Shown: one piece after another, positions 1-8,837 of the stretch | How the letters are laid out: each line of letters begins with the position of its first letter | How positions within the stretch are numbered: position 1 is the stretch's first letter | Origin: SAR324 cluster bacterium SAR324-CTD7B | GTDB lineage: Bacteria > SAR324 > NAC60-12 | DNA length: 64,000 nt | Assembly: GCA_002082305.1 (NCBI GenBank) | Contig: LSNO01000093.1 | Location: 1 to 64,000, forward strand | Direction: 5' to 3' | The notes under the pieces: generated by a model | The model's input: only the letters and a program-made list of their open reading frames with translations | What the model was told of the DNA's origin: nothing | Databases searched by the model: none | Translations under genes and position numbers: made by a program

Positions 1-718
1 ATATGGTGAAAGATCTATTACTCCCCTGTGAGTAGAATCTCTTAAATAACTTTCAACGGCCCAAATTCCATTTGGGGGAAATATCCACAAAAGCCCGGAA
101 CAAACAATAAAAAAATATTTCTTACAATTAAACATAGATCGTTATGGCTGTCTCAATTCTATCTTTTCCTGATGTCTTATAAGTAGGGTTTATTGAAAAG
201 TTTTAATTTTTTCATCCCGTACTTGATCCCGGATACTGGTCTCTGCTCATGTTGAGAACAGGATTTTGAAGCTGTATCCCAATTGGTTTATACTTTATGC
301 TCCGCACCAAGCAGTGACAATAAAACGGAATTGAAAGCGTAAATCAAGGTAAGCTTTTCCGGCTTTAATTTTTCATTCTACAAAATAACATCTTTCGTAG
401 CACATTGATTATAGCAAACTTTTTTACTGAAGCCAGTGAAATATTTCCTGTGGAACTTGAGTCCTGTCCATGTTGATATTAGAATAAACATATCAAACAG
501 TTTGAACTGTTTTAATAATTGCACACGCAAATCAATAATTCTTCAAACATTCTTAAATACCATTACTACGAAGATTGTCTCCAACCCGTTCGAAAAGCAG
601 GAACCTGTTTTTTCAATTACTGAGAGCAACTGTATTCTTGCACTCACTGGAGTTACACATTTTTAGGGGAACATCTTACTTAAAATACAAGAAATTATAC
701 AAACCACCACATTAAAAA
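1..718. other. Gene-free stretch upstream of selB
   Basis: I see no supportable gene here on either strand. The only reading frame of note, 436-666 on the plus strand, has no ribosome binding site, a biased composition and no recognisable motif. A perfect 7-bp hairpin with a 3-base loop lies at 60-76 (arms CCCAAAT and ATTTGGG), but no T-run follows, so it is not a convincing terminator. I looked for a selenocysteine tRNA because selB follows, and found no cloverleaf. Confidence 0.6.
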
Positions 719-2677
719 ATGGATTCAAATAAAACTGCAGCGCTTTCCTCCCGGCCTTTTGTTATCGGAACCAGCGGACATATTGACCATGGAAAAACTA
801 CTTTGGTCAAGGCTCTCACTGGAGTGGATACGGACCGCTGGGCAGAAGAAAAAAAACGTGGGATAACCATTGATCTTGGTTTTGCTCATTATGAGGATGA
901 ACAAGGAAATCAAATGGCATTCGTGGATGTCCCGGGTCACGAAAAATTTATTCACAACATGCTGGCAGGCGTGGCAGGACTGGATGCAGTTTTACTCGTT
1001 GTAGCTGCAGATGAAGGGGTGATGCCACAAACACGGGAACATCTGAATATCTGTAATCTGTTGAAAATTCAAACAGGGTTGGTGGTACTCACAAGAATTG
1101 ATTTGGTGGAAGAAGAAGAAATGGTCGAACTCTGTCGTGAGGAAGTTTCAGAATTGCTGAAAGGAACATTTCTTGAGGGGGCGCCGATTTTAGCTGTCTC
1201 TCCAGTGACGGGTGAAGGATTGGATGAACTCCGTAAGACACTGTCAAAACTACCGAAACAAATACAGCATCCGGCAACAGAAAAACCATTCAGGCTTCAT
1301 GTTGATCGTTCTTTCACGCTAAAGGGCTTTGGCACAGTCGTCACGGGAACTGTGCTCAGCGGAACCGTTAGACAAGATGAGGAAATACTGCAATATCCAC
1401 AACGGCGGAACGTACGTATTCGAGGATTGCAGAACCACGGCCAGGAAGTCAAAGAGATTAATGCAGGACAGAGGGCCGCCCTGAATTTAGCAGGAATCGC
1501 CAAAGAAGAAATTCAGCGTGGTGACCAGTTGGCGCATCCGGAATCATTACTGAACAGTTATTTGCTTAATGTGTCATTGACTCTGTTGGAAGACGTTTTA
1601 GCCCCACTGAAAAACAGGACCCGTGTTCGCGTTCATCTTGGCAGCAAGGAAGTTTTTGGACGAATTGCTTTGTTGGAAGGTGAAACTTTGTCTCCTGGAA
1701 AAACAGCGCTGGTTCAATTACGTTTGGAAAGTTTGGTAAGCGGTAGTTATGGAGACCGATTTATCGTCCGGAGTTATTCACCAATGATTACCTTAGGTGG
1801 AGGAATGGTGATTGACCCTTCTCCCGGTAAATCCAGGAGAGTACAGCACGAACTTCCTGAACGGCTGGAACGTCTTCATGTTGGTGATGAAAATATTCGA
1901 TCTGAAGAAGTGATCTATTTGCAGTCTGTTCGGGGAGTAACTGAGTCTGAATTTTCGGTTCGTACCGGCCTTTCCAGCAGGCAGTCCGGAAAAGCTTTGC
2001 AGCTTTTGCAAAGTCAGCAGAAAGTACTTTGTGTTGAACCTCTCACAGGACGTTATCTGCATGTGGAGCATATTGTGCGAATCGGCAAATTTTTGAGCAA
2101 AGCGTTGGAGCAGCATCACAAAAAATTCCCTGATCGCGATGGGATGACCCGTTCTGAACTTGGTGGTAAACTTTCCTTGATTTTTACAGAAAAAGAGGTT
2201 GAAAAACTGCTAAAATATCTGGTGAAGGTTGGTCTGTTTACACAAAATGATCAGTATATTTCCTTAGCAGAACATCAGCCGCAGGCATCACAAAGCAGGG
2301 AAGACAGTCTTGCACGCTGCCTTGAATTGATTAAGTCCGGTGGTTTTCAACCTTTACGCCGTACACATTTACTCCAGGAACTGGGTTTAAACGAAAAGGA
2401 TGGAATGACATTACTCAAATCTGCAGCACATTCAAAACGACTTGTACGGGTTGCAGAGGATTTACACTATATTCCAGAGCAAATTGCATCAATTATAGAA
2501 AGTCTGCGGTTTTATTTTAGTGAAAATCCAAACATTACTGTAATCCAATTCAAAGAATTACTAAACATTTCTCGCAAACATGCAATTGATTTGTTAGAGT
2601 ATTTTGACAGTCAACAGCTCACAATTCGGGAAGATAACCACCGAATTCCGGCCAGAATTACAGCTTTAAACAATTAA
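719..2677 (+). CDS. selB: Selenocysteine-specific elongation factor SelB
   Basis: SelB is the EF-Tu-like GTPase that carries selenocysteinyl-tRNA to the ribosome and recognises the SECIS hairpin of selenoprotein mRNAs at UGA codons. The 652-residue product has the P-loop GHIDHGKT at residues 20-27, the switch II DVPGHE at 70-75 and a G4 motif at 125-128. EF-Tu-like domains 2 and 3 follow, and then a winged-helix-rich C-terminal half (about residue 380 onward) typical of SelB. The length is close to the usual 610-650. The G4 motif reads TRID instead of the common TKxD or NKxD. The ATG at 719 follows an A-rich stretch with a weak Shine-Dalgarno signal. selA, selD and selC are not in the window, so the rest of the pathway must lie elsewhere. 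The LpoA-like gene starts 17 bases downstream. Confidence 0.95.
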   Translation: MDSNKTAALSSRPFVIGTSGHIDHGKTTLVKALTGVDTDRWAEEKKRGITIDLGFAHYEDEQGNQMAFVDVPGHEKFIHNMLAGVAGLDAVLLVVAADEGVMPQTREHLNICNLLKIQTGLVVLTRIDLVEEEEMVELCREEVSELLKGTFLEGAPILAVSPVTGEGLDELRKTLSKLPKQIQHPATEKPFRLHVDRSFTLKGFGTVVTGTVLSGTVRQDEEILQYPQRRNVRIRGLQNHGQEVKEINAGQRAALNLAGIAKEEIQRGDQLAHPESLLNSYLLNVSLTLLEDVLAPLKNRTRVRVHLGSKEVFGRIALLEGETLSPGKTALVQLRLESLVSGSYGDRFIVRSYSPMITLGGGMVIDPSPGKSRRVQHELPERLERLHVGDENIRSEEVIYLQSVRGVTESEFSVRTGLSSRQSGKALQLLQSQQKVLCVEPLTGRYLHVEHIVRIGKFLSKALEQHHKKFPDRDGMTRSELGGKLSLIFTEKEVEKLLKYLVKVGLFTQNDQYISLAEHQPQASQSREDSLARCLELIKSGGFQPLRRTHLLQELGLNEKDGMTLLKSAAHSKRLVRVAEDLHYIPEQIASIIESLRFYFSENPNITVIQFKELLNISRKHAIDLLEYFDSQQLTIREDNHRIPARITALNN

Positions 2678-2694
2678 AGAAAACGGCATACAAA

Positions 2695-5091
2695 GTGTTT
2701 TTACTTCAAGTTATAATTTTCCCAATTTTACTTGTCACTTTACTGAGCGTGTGGAACTTTCAAACAGTAACTGTAACAGCTCATGCCCAAAGTTTGCTGA
2801 GTGACAGCGAGTGGTTGGAGGAAAATAAGGATGTTTTCGGCAAACAGGAGCTTACTTTGCAAAATATTCCGTTGAGACCTTCTGACTTGTCCTCCACTCC
2901 TACAGTTCTGCCGGAATCGTTCCTAATTCCTCTTGAAACCGGCGGACAATATTTTTCAACAGTTCCTCAAAAACCTGCCCTGCCTTTGATAGAACAGAAA
3001 GATCAAAGCGAAAATCCTTCAGGCTCTTTTTTAAGCAGACTTTTTCCCTGGTTTAGCAGTACAGAGCAATCTACATCCACTAACCTGGATACTGCTTCAG
3101 AAATGCATAATGCAGAAACTAGGGTGGAGTGGGCTGATTCAGAATTTGCGGGAATAAAAATGCTGATAACAGAAATTGAAAGGCTGCTCATATCAGATCC
3201 GGTAGCGGCCAGGGAAATGTACGAGGAAATAGAAGATCAGTTGGAGATTGATGAGCGTACACGGCTGAAAGTACAATTGCTTTATTATTTGAAAAAGTGG
3301 TCTTCTGCAGAGCAGTTAGCAGAAGTATTTTTGAGCGAACGTCCAGAAAGTAAGATGGCCTCTTTGATGTTTTATTTTTTGAACAAATCACTGATGGCTC
3401 AGCATAAGCCTCTCAGTCAAAATTTGATTTTCAGGAAACGTGCAGTGGAAACTCTGGAAGCAAAATTCCGCAGTGATTTTTTGTTCATTCTCAGTAACGA
3501 AGCATTTCTTGAAGGCGATCTTTTAACTGCAATACAATATCGCCTTGAAGGAATGAATAAAGCAAAAACTGCTAATGTTGCCAGTATGGAAAAATTGAAT
3601 GGTTTGTTAAATCAAGTTCAGTCTCCTGAAATACTGCGAATTTTATCAGAGAATAATAAGAATGTTAAATGGCTGCAGAAAAAAATCTTCATAATGGAAT
3701 TGGAACTTCTGGCTAAACTGAAACGTTACCGTGATGCATTGGGGATTTTAGAGCAAAGAATGTCTGCTGCAAGGGTAATAGGAGATCAGGAAGAGCTTGA
3801 AGTTTTGAAGCAAATACAGATCCGCTATACAAATGCTTTGAACGTCAATCCTCGCCGAATTGGGGTAATACTTCCCTTGAGCAGTTCCAGCGTAAAAGTT
3901 TCCCGATTGGCACAGCAAACTATGAATGGTTTGTGGCTGGCACTTCATGCAAACGAAATTCCTGCAGTGCCTGAAAACATGGGTGACGATGAGGCTTCGC
4001 AAGAAAATGAAATAACCGGCAAATCAGAAGATAAAGACAATGCTCAGGCGGAATCTGATTCGAGGAAATTTGAAGATTCTTGGGAACTTGTGGTACGTGA
4101 TTCACAGTTGAATCCGGAAATAACCAAAAGCTTGGTACGCGAATTGGTGGAGACGGAAAGGGTGATTGCCATCATTGGACCTCTTGCCCGGAAAACATCA
4201 GAGGCTGCTGCAGAAGAAGCTGAGCGTTTGCGGGTTCCTTTAATTTCTCTTTCTTTGACAGAAAGCATTCCGGAACTTGGTGAATTTATATTTCGTAATA
4301 ATCAAAGCTGGAAACAGGAAATCCAAGAATTGTTGGAATATGCAACGAGTGAGCTCCAGGCTTGCCGTTTCCTGATACTTTATGCAAAAACACGGGAAGG
4401 TCGACAAAAAATGAGACTATTTTGGGATGCCGCAGTTCTGAAGGGATGCAAAGTAGTTGCAGTTGAAGGTTTTAAGGATGAAGGTCAAAAAAGTCTAGTG
4501 AACGAATTCGATACTTTCACAGGCAAAATAAGACGTTTGGGTACAGAAGACAAAATAATTTTGAAGGAACTTAAAGAGAAGGAAGTGCCGATTCACAACT
4601 TTGATGCCGTTTTTGTAGCCGTTGGTTCGGGTGGTGTAAAAAATTTAAGTCTCATCTTTCCATACAGTGAAGTGTACAAAATGAGAAAAACGACTTTTCT
4701 GGGAGATAGTGGTTGGAATGATTCAGCCCTGCCGTATGCTCCGGGACTTCGAGGAGTGAAAAACCCCGTATTTGTGGACAGTTTTTTCCTGCAAAGTAAA
4801 ACACCGGCCGTGCAGCAACTGTTAAGGCTGCATGAGCGGATTTTATATCGGCATCAAAATTATATTGGTCCTACAGCTTATACTGCTTTTGCCTATGATA
4901 CGCTAATAATCTTGATGCGGTTGCTTGAAGACGAGCGAAATCAGAGCCACCGCGATCTGCGGGATGCCTTGTTAAATATGCAGATGTTTCCCGGTGTTAC
5001 CGGCAATTTACGCTTCGATGAAATGGGTAAAGTTGAACGTGAATTGCAGCTGTTGACTTTGCGGAGGGGGAAAATTCAGCCTTTGAATTAA
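2695..5091 (+). CDS. LpoA-like penicillin-binding protein activator / periplasmic-binding-fold protein
   Basis: This 798-residue protein begins with a hydrophobic signal peptide ending near the AHA-Q site at about residues 29-32, so it is probably exported to the periplasm. Residues 150-380 are helical and TPR-like. From residue 389 (IGVILPLS) to the C-terminus it has a type 1 periplasmic-binding-protein fold, with the region RVIAIIGPLARKTSEAA and a late FDEMGKV motif. This order of helical N-domain plus binding fold is that of LpoA, the outer-membrane activator of peptidoglycan synthase PBP1A. No lipobox cysteine is visible, unlike enterobacterial LpoA, so anchoring may differ. A branched-chain amino-acid-type binding protein is the alternative. 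The start is GTG at 2695, 17 bases after selB, suggesting co-transcription. Confidence 0.7.
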   Translation: MFLLQVIIFPILLVTLLSVWNFQTVTVTAHAQSLLSDSEWLEENKDVFGKQELTLQNIPLRPSDLSSTPTVLPESFLIPLETGGQYFSTVPQKPALPLIEQKDQSENPSGSFLSRLFPWFSSTEQSTSTNLDTASEMHNAETRVEWADSEFAGIKMLITEIERLLISDPVAAREMYEEIEDQLEIDERTRLKVQLLYYLKKWSSAEQLAEVFLSERPESKMASLMFYFLNKSLMAQHKPLSQNLIFRKRAVETLEAKFRSDFLFILSNEAFLEGDLLTAIQYRLEGMNKAKTANVASMEKLNGLLNQVQSPEILRILSENNKNVKWLQKKIFIMELELLAKLKRYRDALGILEQRMSAARVIGDQEELEVLKQIQIRYTNALNVNPRRIGVILPLSSSSVKVSRLAQQTMNGLWLALHANEIPAVPENMGDDEASQENEITGKSEDKDNAQAESDSRKFEDSWELVVRDSQLNPEITKSLVRELVETERVIAIIGPLARKTSEAAAEEAERLRVPLISLSLTESIPELGEFIFRNNQSWKQEIQELLEYATSELQACRFLILYAKTREGRQKMRLFWDAAVLKGCKVVAVEGFKDEGQKSLVNEFDTFTGKIRRLGTEDKIILKELKEKEVPIHNFDAVFVAVGSGGVKNLSLIFPYSEVYKMRKTTFLGDSGWNDSALPYAPGLRGVKNPVFVDSFFLQSKTPAVQQLLRLHERILYRHQNYIGPTAYTAFAYDTLIILMRLLEDERNQSHRDLRDALLNMQMFPGVTGNLRFDEMGKVERELQLLTLRRGKIQPLN

Positions 5092-5115
5092 AAGTATTAT
5101 GAGGCTGAATATGTC

Positions 5116-5138
5116 CAGGCAGCAGATTTCACTGCCTG
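5116..5138. terminator. Inverted repeat between convergent genes, possible bidirectional terminator
   Basis: A perfect 7-bp stem (CAGGCAG and CTGCCTG) encloses a 9-base loop between the end of the LpoA-like gene and the end of the convergent 155-residue gene. The T-run on either side is poor, so termination activity is uncertain. Confidence 0.35.
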
Positions 5139-5150
5139 ATTAAGTCCTGA

Positions 5151-5618
5151 CTATTTTACAAAAAGTGATTCAAGGTCCTTAAATGGAACTTGTTCAGGCT
5201 TCACATTTTGCTGCGGTTCATTGGTATTTCCCGTGTTACCGGCGTCGCCTATTGCAGATTCTGGATAAGAATCATTGGGACCACCAATCATCAAGTCATC
5301 CTCTTTTTTCTCAAGGCGCTTTTCTGGTCGGATTTCTGCGTGAAAGTTGCGCTTTGACTGTGCTTTCATAAGAATTTTTTGTTCTTCCAGGGGCTCTTCA
5401 ACCAAATCTGCAACTTGCCGCAAACGATAACTATATTGACGACTAACCTCTAAAAGACGTCCGCCGGGAATGCACTCCGGACTGTCCTGGAATGTCCCAA
5501 AATCCTCTACTATGACTGCGTGTTTTAGAGCTTCAGGACCCAAATAAACTAAAATATAGGAGTTTTCAGGATCTGATACTTCCTCTTCCTCATGAGTTTC
5601 AAATTTTAACCATTTCAT
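5151..5618 (-). CDS. Hypothetical acidic protein, 155 aa
   Basis: I do not recognise this protein. It has 155 residues, is rich in Glu and Asp, and has no signal peptide or membrane segment, so it is probably cytoplasmic. The first 90 residues look like a small ordered domain (the segment SYILVYLGPEALKHAVIVEDF is strand-like). The last 65 are low in complexity and rich in Asn, Pro and Gly, probably disordered. A strong AGGAGG ribosome binding site lies just upstream of the ATG at 5618, which supports a genuine gene. It points away from the ArsR gene at 5929 and converges on the LpoA-like gene. No function can be assigned. Confidence 0.7.
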   Translation of the reverse strand: MKWLKFETHEEEEVSDPENSYILVYLGPEALKHAVIVEDFGTFQDSPECIPGGRLLEVSRQYSYRLRQVADLVEEPLEEQKILMKAQSKRNFHAEIRPEKRLEKKEDDLMIGGPNDSYPESAIGDAGNTGNTNEPQQNVKPEQVPFKDLESLFVK

Positions 5619-5928
5619 ATTTGCCTCCTAATAACTTAAATATTGTTAAATCATTGATTAAACCCCTGCGAAAAACATGCCATTTCCTGTGGATTATTAG
5701 AACATTTTACTATGGAATATTGAAAAACTTAGCGGGATGTGGATCCGCGGAATAATGAGAAAATATCAATAATAATTACAGTTACATAGTTAGTAATAAC
5801 GGTTTATACAAATTTTCTTTATCAAGTTCACCTAACAGGAATTGGATATTGCTTTCTGGTATTCAGAGAATAAATTTGATTTATTTATATTTGTATATTA
5901 CGATATTTACTAATGAAAAGGAGATACC
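5619..5928. other. Divergent intergenic region before the sulfide operon
   Basis: This 310-base region separates the 155-residue gene from the ArsR gene and should hold promoters for both. It becomes very AT-rich from about 5866. No gene is visible. The candidate promoter and operator for the ArsR gene are listed separately. Confidence 0.6.
5849..5883 (+). promoter_or_regulatory. Candidate promoter and operator of the BigR-like operon
   Basis: A sigma70-like pair TTGCTT (5849-5854) and TAAATT (5871-5876) is separated by 16 bases. The -10 box overlaps an inverted repeat TAAAT-TTG-ATTTA at 5871-5883. ArsR-family repressors of the BigR type commonly bind AT-rich palindromes over their own promoter, so this is the most likely operator; this is inference from position and symmetry only. 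Confidence 0.35.
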
Positions 5929-6270
5929 ATGAAAACTTCAGCAAGTAAAAACGAAATATTAAAACGTGAGCTCGAACAACTATTTGGCGAGCAGGATGCA
6001 AATATTGAAACTGCAGCACAGTGTTTAAAGGTTATGTCTCATCCTGCCCGCCTGCGTATTTTGTGTGCCTTGCGCGAGGGTGAACAAACAGTCCAGAACC
6101 TGGAATACTACACTGGAATTAAACAGTCGACTCTGTCACAGCACTTAGCTTTGTTGAAAAGCCGAGGCGTTTTAGTCTCACGACGTGAAACAACCTACTC
6201 TTTTTACAGTTTTTCCAACGATCAAATTACACAATTATTCGATTTGATAAAGGAAGTATTTTGTACCTGA
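5929..6270 (+). CDS. ArsR-family persulfide-sensing repressor, BigR/SqrR/YgaV type
   Basis: This 113-residue winged-helix protein is an ArsR/SmtB-type repressor. The helix-turn-helix lies at about residues 51-80 (TGIKQSTLSQHLALLKSRGVL). It carries Cys46 in RLRILC and Cys112 in the C-terminal EVFCT, 66 residues apart. As I recall, this is the same spacing as Cys42/Cys108 of BigR and Cys41/Cys107 of SqrR, which form a di- or polysulfide bridge on sensing persulfide and release DNA. Cys32 is an additional cysteine. An AAGGAG ribosome binding site precedes the ATG. The genes behind it encode exactly the enzyme set of BigR operons, so it probably represses its own operon until sulfide or persulfide accumulates. 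Confidence 0.88.
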   Translation: MKTSASKNEILKRELEQLFGEQDANIETAAQCLKVMSHPARLRILCALREGEQTVQNLEYYTGIKQSTLSQHLALLKSRGVLVSRRETTYSFYSFSNDQITQLFDLIKEVFCT

Positions 6271-6307
6271 ATTAAAATGACAAATTCAATGGCTAAACCA
6301 GCCCAAG

Positions 6308-7330
6308 TTGGTCTTCCGACAATTTTTTGACAAGGATACGGGAACATTCACGTATTTTTTGTTTGATTCTGAAACTATGGAAGGCCTGATAATTGATCCG
6401 GTTAAAGAGCAATTTGATCTAAGTCTACAGTTCATAGAAGAACTGGGAGTTGAGCTAAAATACGTAATTGATAATCATGTCCATGCGGATCATGTTACTT
6501 CTTCATGTATGCTGCGTGAAGCTACTGGAGCAAAAAGTGTTTTTGGTGAGCCTGCCGGAATTGAATGTGCAGATATTCTTCTTGAAGATGGAGATGAGTT
6601 AGAGTTTGGACACTTTAGCCTCAAAGCAATTGCGACTCCCGGACATACAGATGCCTGTACCAGTTTTTATACGGAAGGGATGCTCTTTACAGGAGACTCT
6701 TTGTTGATTCGCGGTTGCGGACGCACCGATTTCCAGTTGGGTGATCCGGAAAAACTTTATGAAAGTATTACTCAAAAACTGTACTCCTATCCGGACGACA
6801 CCTTGGTTTATCCTGGTCATGATTATCTGGGACGTACAGCCTCATGTATCAGAGAAGAAAAAGCTTTTAATCCCAGAATTGGCAGCGGACAAACGTTGGA
6901 AAAATTTGTCCAAATTATGAAAAATCTGGATTTGCCAAAGCCTAAACGCATTGATTCGACTGTTTCTCAGAATCTTCAATGCGGTTTTTCACTGGAACTT
7001 GGTCATGTAAATGAAGATAATTTTACTATGCATGATTTGTATCAGTTGCTGGATAATCTGAAATCTACAGAGAGGGTAATTGATGTACGGACGCCCAACG
7101 AGTATTCTCAAGGTCATGTCCCCGGTAGTTTAAATATTCCCATGGGTAACGAACAGTCGTTTCTTGAAGAGCTCAGCAGTTATCAAAGAATATTTGTACA
7201 TTGCCACTCTGGACGCAGGGCACAAACTGTTTACACAATGCTTGGAATGCAGGGTTTGGAAAATGTTGTCTGTATCAACAGTTCCGGAATGGCAGACTGG
7301 ACGATAGCAGGCTTTCCTGTGGAACGGTAA
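6308..7330 (+). CDS. blh: ETHE1-like persulfide dioxygenase fused to rhodanese (Blh type)
   Basis: The 340-residue protein fuses two domains. Residues 1-240 are a metallo-beta-lactamase fold of the ETHE1 class, with HVHADH at 57-62, His113 (PGHT), Asp130 (GDSLLIRGCGRTDF) and His171 (YPGHDY); His57, His113 and Asp130 correspond to the mononuclear iron ligands of persulfide dioxygenase. Residues 245-340 are a rhodanese domain with active-site Cys299 in the loop CHSGRRA. Together they should oxidise glutathione persulfide to sulfite and move sulfane sulfur to acceptors, as in Blh of BigR operons. No ATG is available in frame: a stop lies just upstream at 6278 and the start is TTG at 6308, which gives the family-typical N-terminus MVFRQFFDKDT. 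It lies 37 bases after the repressor gene. Confidence 0.9.
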   Translation: MVFRQFFDKDTGTFTYFLFDSETMEGLIIDPVKEQFDLSLQFIEELGVELKYVIDNHVHADHVTSSCMLREATGAKSVFGEPAGIECADILLEDGDELEFGHFSLKAIATPGHTDACTSFYTEGMLFTGDSLLIRGCGRTDFQLGDPEKLYESITQKLYSYPDDTLVYPGHDYLGRTASCIREEKAFNPRIGSGQTLEKFVQIMKNLDLPKPKRIDSTVSQNLQCGFSLELGHVNEDNFTMHDLYQLLDNLKSTERVIDVRTPNEYSQGHVPGSLNIPMGNEQSFLEELSSYQRIFVHCHSGRRAQTVYTMLGMQGLENVVCINSSGMADWTIAGFPVER

Positions 7331-7344
7331 GGGAGCCACCCTCA

Positions 7345-8286
7345 ATGAAGAAGAGTATCCTGGTCAAATTCAGTTTAATTCCCGCTTTATTACTTATTCC
7401 AACTATACTTTGGGCCGCTTCTACGGAAATATCTGGAATGCCCTGGTGGGGCTGGCCGACGGCCTTATTTTTCACAACCTTTTTCATGGGTGTTTTCGGT
7501 GTAATGGCCGGAATTGGCGGCGGTGTTTTGTTTGTCCCTCTGGTTAGTGGTTTTTTCCCGTTTCACATCGACTTTGTCCGAGGTGCAGGCTTGTTTATTG
7601 CCCTCGGCAGTTCACTTGCTGCTGCTCCACATTTACTGGAAAAAAACCTGGCTAGTTTGAAGCTCGCGCTACCGACTGCGTTGATTGCTTCTGCCTTTGC
7701 AATTGTAGGGGCATTTCTGGGACTTTGGCTTTCTGCACTGAATCCGGCATATATTCACGGGAGCCTGGGTCTAACGATTATCACTATCGTTTTCATCATG
7801 CTGTTTGCAAAAAACACGGAGAACCCTGAAGTGAGCAGGGGAAACAAATTGACCGAGCTTTTGCAAATCAATGGTATTTACACCGAAGAAACTACGGGCA
7901 AAGAAGTTAGTTGGACTGTTCACCACACAAAGAGAGGTATGTTCGGTTTTGTGGTCGTCGGTTTGCTGGCAGGTTTTTTTGGATTGGGTGCAGGCTGGGC
8001 GAATGTTCCCATTTTGAACTTGTTGATGGGAGCACCGGTAAAAGTCGCAGTTGCTACAAGCAGTTTTGCGCTTTCAATTACGGACAGCACAGCGGCCTGG
8101 ATTTACATGAATAAAGGAGCAGTTTTGCCAATAATAGTTGTTCCCTCAATGGTCGGTATCATGCTGGGGGCAAGAATTGGTTCAAAGTTGCTGCCAAAAG
8201 TTAAACCAACTGTAATTCGTTACATCGTCATCACAGTTCTTCTTTTGGCAGGAGTACGTTCCCTGTTGAAAGCTTTTGGTATTTGA
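7345..8286 (+). CDS. TauE/SafE-family sulfite/organosulfonate permease
   Basis: This 313-residue membrane protein begins with a signal-like hydrophobic segment and has about eight further membrane stretches. The two TauE/SafE half-repeats are visible as GVMAGIGGGVLFVPLV (near residue 54) and GLLAGFFGLGAGWANVPIL in the second half. Members export sulfite, sulfoacetate or thiosulfate. Its place 14 bases behind the persulfide dioxygenase-rhodanese gene implies export of sulfite made by that enzyme. I chose the ATG at 7345 after GGGAGCCACC; the same frame is open further upstream inside the previous gene but without need. A loop of about 45 residues rich in charged residues separates the two halves. 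Confidence 0.88.
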   Translation: MKKSILVKFSLIPALLLIPTILWAASTEISGMPWWGWPTALFFTTFFMGVFGVMAGIGGGVLFVPLVSGFFPFHIDFVRGAGLFIALGSSLAAAPHLLEKNLASLKLALPTALIASAFAIVGAFLGLWLSALNPAYIHGSLGLTIITIVFIMLFAKNTENPEVSRGNKLTELLQINGIYTEETTGKEVSWTVHHTKRGMFGFVVVGLLAGFFGLGAGWANVPILNLLMGAPVKVAVATSSFALSITDSTAAWIYMNKGAVLPIIVVPSMVGIMLGARIGSKLLPKVKPTVIRYIVITVLLLAGVRSLLKAFGI

Positions 8287-8305
8287 GCACAAACTTGGAG
8301 AACTA

Positions 8306-8725
8306 ATGGAAAAATCTATAGTTTTTGAAAATGCTCCAGAGCAGCATATATACGCAAAAATTATATATCACATAAGTAATCTGGGTTTGCTTGCTCTGAT
8401 TATGGGATTCATTTTGTATATTTTCGGAGTGCTGACTCCGCTCGTTCCGCTGGAAGAACTGCCTAAGTACTGGTCATTATCTTTAACGCAGTTTCTGGAA
8501 AAAACCGGAGCGCCTACCGGCTGGCGATGGACAGCAATGTTAGGTTATGGTGATGTAATACCGTTTTTAGGGGTTACCATTTTGGCCTCCGTTACTTTTG
8601 TTTGTTTTCTAGCTTTGTTGTTTAGTTTTCTGCAAAGAGGAGCCAAAGTGCTGGCATTTATTGCGGCAATGGAGTTGTTCTTCATTCTTATCTCTGCCTC
8701 TAATCTTATCCAGATTTCCCACTGA
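8306..8725 (+). CDS. Small integral membrane protein of the sulfide operon
   Basis: The 139-residue product has about three membrane segments (roughly residues 22-46, 83-107 and 112-136). I do not recognise the family with certainty; short membrane proteins such as DUF1634 often follow TauE/SafE genes, but I cannot confirm membership. The ATG at 8306 has a GGAG box eight bases upstream and lies 19 bases after the permease stop; an in-frame start at 8276 would overlap the permease and seems less likely. Its position at the end of the BigR-like operon suggests a role as partner of the permease. Confidence 0.75.
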   Translation: MEKSIVFENAPEQHIYAKIIYHISNLGLLALIMGFILYIFGVLTPLVPLEELPKYWSLSLTQFLEKTGAPTGWRWTAMLGYGDVIPFLGVTILASVTFVCFLALLFSFLQRGAKVLAFIAAMELFFILISASNLIQISH

Positions 8726-8837
8726 AATCTCTCAAATTGAAGCCTTATCTTCTTCCACTGGCAGTCGCCCAGAAAATCCCTGCCGAAATCAATAAGTCCA
8801 AAAATAAAGCTGATACCTCACTAAGAAGCGCTGCAGC

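Noticed and set aside
436-666. 76-codon open frame before selB
   Set aside because: No ribosome binding site, no family resemblance and AT-driven composition; probably chance.
1-718. Possible selenocysteine tRNA near selB
   Set aside because: No cloverleaf or CCA-ending acceptor stem could be found on either strand.
7201-7344. Upstream start for the TauE/SafE gene inside the previous gene
   Set aside because: The extra 48 residues are out-of-frame translation of the rhodanese region; the ATG at 7345 gives a proper signal-like N-terminus.
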